Assembly: GCF_004764705.1 (NCBI RefSeq) | Contig: NZ_SHLX01000055.1 | Location: forward strand, 1-47,067 | DNA: 47,067 bases | Direction of reading: 5' to 3' | Source: Paenibacillus cymbidii | Lineage (GTDB): Bacteria; Bacillota; Bacilli; Paenibacillales; NBRC-103111 | In this document: in pieces, positions 44,662 to 47,067 of the stretch | How the letters are laid out: the number at the start of each line of letters is the position of its first letter | Position numbering within the stretch: the stretch's first letter is position 1 | Position numbers and translations under genes: made by a program | The notes under the pieces: generated by a model | The model's database searches: none | Told to the model about the DNA's origin: nothing | What the model saw: the letters and a program-made list of their open reading frames with translations, nothing else

Positions 44662-47067
44662 ATGATCGAAGAACAAGAATTGCTCGAATTTATGCGGGAA
44701 ACGGCATACAAGCCGATGACCTATGGCGAGCTGGAGAAACATTTTCGAATTGAGGGAGCGGCGGACTTCAAGGAGTTCCTCAAGCTGCTCAATCGATTGG
44801 AGCAAGAAGGGAAAGTCGTCCGTACGCGCTCGGAGCGCTACGGCATACCGGAGCGGATGAACCTGCTGCGCGGCAAGCTGCAAGCGCATGCCAAGGGGTT
44901 CGGCTTCCTGCTGCCGGACGACAAGGATCACCCCGACGTGTACATACATGCGAACGACATGGGGTCGGCGATGAACGGGGATACCGTGCTCGTGCGCATC
45001 ACGGCCAAAAGCCAGGGAGGCGGCCGGTTCGAAGGCGAAGTCGCACGTGTTGTGGGGCGGGCGGTGACGCAGGTCGTGGGGCTGTTCCGCAGCCACGAAG
45101 GGTTCGGCTTCGTCGAGCCGGACGACAAACGGATCGGGCGGGACATCCTGATCCCGCAGTCGGCGTTCCTCGGCGCGGTTGACGGGCAGAAGGTCGTCGT
45201 GCGTATCCTGACGTACCCGGAAGGCAGGGCGGCGGCGCAAGGCGAAGTGATCGAAATTCTCGGGCACAAGGACGACCCGGGCGTCGACATTATCAGCATC
45301 ATCCGCAAATTCCAGCTGCCGGAAGCATTTAACGACGAAGTGATGGCGGAAGCCGAAGCCGTCCCGGACAAAATCAGCGCCAAAGAGCGCAAAGGCCGTC
45401 GCGACCTGCGGGCGAAACGGATCGTGACGATCGACGGCGAAGATGCCAAAGATTTGGACGACGCGGTCAACGTCGAGAAGCTGCCGAACGGCAACTACCT
45501 GCTCGGCGTGCATATTGCGGATGTCAGCTACTACGTGCGCGAAAATTCGGCGCTCGACCGTGAGGCCTACGCGCGCGGCTGCAGCGTGTATTTGGTCGAT
45601 CGGGTCATTCCGATGCTGCCGCACCGGCTGTCGAACGGCATCTGCAGCTTGAATCCGAAGGTGGAGCGGCTGACGATGTCGTGCGAGATGGAGATCGACG
45701 CGAACGCCAACGTTGTGAACCACGACGTGTTCACCAGCGTGATCAAAACGACCGAACGGATGACCTACACCAATGTCCGCAAAATTTTGGCCGATGAAGA
45801 TCCGGAGGTAATGAAGAAATATGCGGCGCTGGTCGACGACTTCAAGCTGATGGAAGAGTTGGCGATGAAGCTGCGGGCGAAACGGATGCAGCGCGGCGCG
45901 ATCGACTTCGACTTCCAGGAGTCGAAAATTCTCGTCGACGAGAACGGCAAACCGACCGATATCGTCAAAAGAGAGCGTTCGATCGCCGAACAAATCATCG
46001 AAGAATTCATGCTGAAGGCTAACGAGACGGTGGCGGAGCATTTTCATTATATGAAAGTGCCGTTCCTGTACCGTATCCACGAAAATCCGGACGCCGAGAA
46101 ACTGTTCAACTTCATGGAATTCATTACGAACTTCGGCTACGTGGTCAAAGGCAAGGGCAATACCGTACACCCGCGCGCCCTGCAGGCGTTGCTCGAAGAG
46201 ATCAAGGGCACGAAAGAAGAAACTGTCATCAGCACCGTGCTGCTGCGATCGATGAAGCAGGCGCGTTACGAAGCGGAAGCGCTCGGCCATTTCGGCCTGG
46301 CGGCCGACTTTTACTCGCACTTCACGTCGCCGATCCGGCGCTATCCCGACCTGATCATCCATCGCGTCATGCGCGAGGTGCTTGAGGCGGGTACGCTGTC
46401 GGCGCAGCGGGTCGACTACTTGGGCGGGCGTATGCCGGACATTGCCCGGCAGTCGTCGGAGCGCGAGCGGGTGGCGGTCGAAGCGGAGCGGGAGACCAAT
46501 GCACTGAAGAAGGCCGAATTCATGCTGGACAAAATCGGCGAAGAATTCGACGGCATCATCAGCAGCGTGACCAACTTCGGCATGTTCGTTGAGCTGCATA
46601 ACACTGTCGAAGGCTTGATCCGGTTGAGCGATCTGTCGGACGACTACTATCACTACCATGAGCGGCAGCATGCGCTGATCGGCGAGCGCACCTCCAAGGT
46701 GTACCGGATCGGCGACGAAGTGAAAGTGCGCGTGGCCCGGGTCAAAATCGACGAACACGAAATCGACTTCGAGATGGTCGACATGAAGCCGCGCGGCCAG
46801 TTCGTCAGCTTCGTCGGCGGCTCGCGCGGGCGCGATCGCGCCGGCGCGGGCGCGGGGCGTGGCGAGCGCAGCGGCGGCCGCGGACGGGGCGGCATCGCGC
46901 TCGGCGACGGCAGCAGCCGTGGCGGCGAAGGCGGCGAGTGGAGCAATCGCCCGCCGGGCGCGGGTGGCGAGCGCAAGCGCGGAGCCGGCGGGCGGCGCAA
47001 GGGCGCAGCCGCAGCGGGGCCGCGCGGCAAGCTCGGGCGCGGCGCGAAGCCGGGCGGCGGCAGCAAG
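44662..47067 (+). CDS. rnr: Ribonuclease R (3' end cut by window)
   Basis: At least 802 residues of the 3'-5' exoribonuclease RNase R, open at the window edge. An N-terminal winged-helix region (1-60) is followed by cold-shock-type RNA-binding domains (FGFLLPDD, FGFVEPDD), the RNB catalytic domain with the metal-binding IDGEDAKDLDDAV near residue 257, an S1 domain from about 626 (FDGIISSVTNFGMFVEL), and a long Arg/Gly/Ala-rich basic tail from about 715. ATG 44662 is the better of two adjacent ATGs, with AAGGTGG upstream (44659 is the alternative). The tail is unusually rich in RG and GGR repeats. Confidence 0.95.
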   Translation, partial: MIEEQELLEFMRETAYKPMTYGELEKHFRIEGAADFKEFLKLLNRLEQEGKVVRTRSERYGIPERMNLLRGKLQAHAKGFGFLLPDDKDHPDVYIHANDMGSAMNGDTVLVRITAKSQGGGRFEGEVARVVGRAVTQVVGLFRSHEGFGFVEPDDKRIGRDILIPQSAFLGAVDGQKVVVRILTYPEGRAAAQGEVIEILGHKDDPGVDIISIIRKFQLPEAFNDEVMAEAEAVPDKISAKERKGRRDLRAKRIVTIDGEDAKDLDDAVNVEKLPNGNYLLGVHIADVSYYVRENSALDREAYARGCSVYLVDRVIPMLPHRLSNGICSLNPKVERLTMSCEMEIDANANVVNHDVFTSVIKTTERMTYTNVRKILADEDPEVMKKYAALVDDFKLMEELAMKLRAKRMQRGAIDFDFQESKILVDENGKPTDIVKRERSIAEQIIEEFMLKANETVAEHFHYMKVPFLYRIHENPDAEKLFNFMEFITNFGYVVKGKGNTVHPRALQALLEEIKGTKEETVISTVLLRSMKQARYEAEALGHFGLAADFYSHFTSPIRRYPDLIIHRVMREVLEAGTLSAQRVDYLGGRMPDIARQSSERERVAVEAERETNALKKAEFMLDKIGEEFDGIISSVTNFGMFVELHNTVEGLIRLSDLSDDYYHYHERQHALIGERTSKVYRIGDEVKVRVARVKIDEHEIDFEMVDMKPRGQFVSFVGGSRGRDRAGAGAGRGERSGGRGRGGIALGDGSSRGGEGGEWSNRPPGAGGERKRGAGGRRKGAAAAGPRGKLGRGAKPGGGSK

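Noticed and set aside
44500..46758. A 752-codon open frame on the minus strand
   Set aside because: Antisense shadow of rnr; composition is typical of a complement frame and the rnr domains on the plus strand are unambiguous.

Overview
The window looks like a chromosomal segment of a high-GC member of the Paenibacillaceae (Cohnella- or Paenibacillus-like). The reasons are Gram-positive style ribosome sites (AGGAGG), frequent TTG/GTG starts, LplA/LplB/YtcP-type sugar importers without their own ATPase, YesM/YesN-type two-component genes, and the Firmicute core pair secG-rnr at the right end. The genus is an inference from gene style; no rRNA or marker search was possible.

Layout. (1) 1-629: gene-free leader with a terminator-like hairpin, half of a composite hairpin element, a 13-bp inverted repeat and a candidate promoter. 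(2) 630-17177, plus strand: an apparent 14-gene operon. It holds an importer (lipoprotein plus two permeases), a ceramidase-fold protein, a large toroid/beta-sandwich protein, two tandem PhyH dioxygenases, an M81 (MlrC-like) metallopeptidase, an SDR, a class III aminotransferase, an HPS/KGPDC-family decarboxylase or aldolase, a DegT aminotransferase, an aldo/keto reductase and a second SDR. It ends at a strong intrinsic terminator (17194-17240). (3) 17241-18053: gene-free repeat region. (4) 26894-18054, minus strand: M14 peptidase, beta-propeller glycosidase-like protein, importer lipoprotein, two permeases, and a membrane-anchored AraC-type sensor-regulator. Two promoters in this block share a TTGTAT-N13-TTGTAT direct repeat. 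(5) 26895-27481: intergenic stretch with a complete four-hairpin composite element. (6) 27482-31878: a double-sensor histidine kinase and its AraC-type response regulator. (7) 31896-33723: a cupin-AraC regulator divergent from a third PhyH enzyme. (8) 33907-43419: a 1158-residue secreted toroid protein split by beta-sandwich modules, a third importer, a second ceramidase-fold protein, and a Gfo/Idh/MocA dehydrogenase preceded by a 16-codon leader ORF. (9) 43441-47067: a Yip1-family membrane protein, secG and rnr (cut by the window edge).

How it fits together. Secreted and surface proteins would release and capture an oligosaccharide or glycoconjugate. Three importers, presumably energised by a shared MsmX-type ATPase encoded elsewhere, would bring it in. 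Cytoplasmic hydrolases, peptidases, dioxygenases, dehydrogenases and aminotransferases would then dismantle it. Four sensor or regulator proteins control this. The most promising undescribed system is the 14-gene operon, whose enzyme combination fits no pathway I can name. It points to an amino- or alkyl-decorated carbohydrate or cyclitol, but the substrate cannot be read from the sequence.
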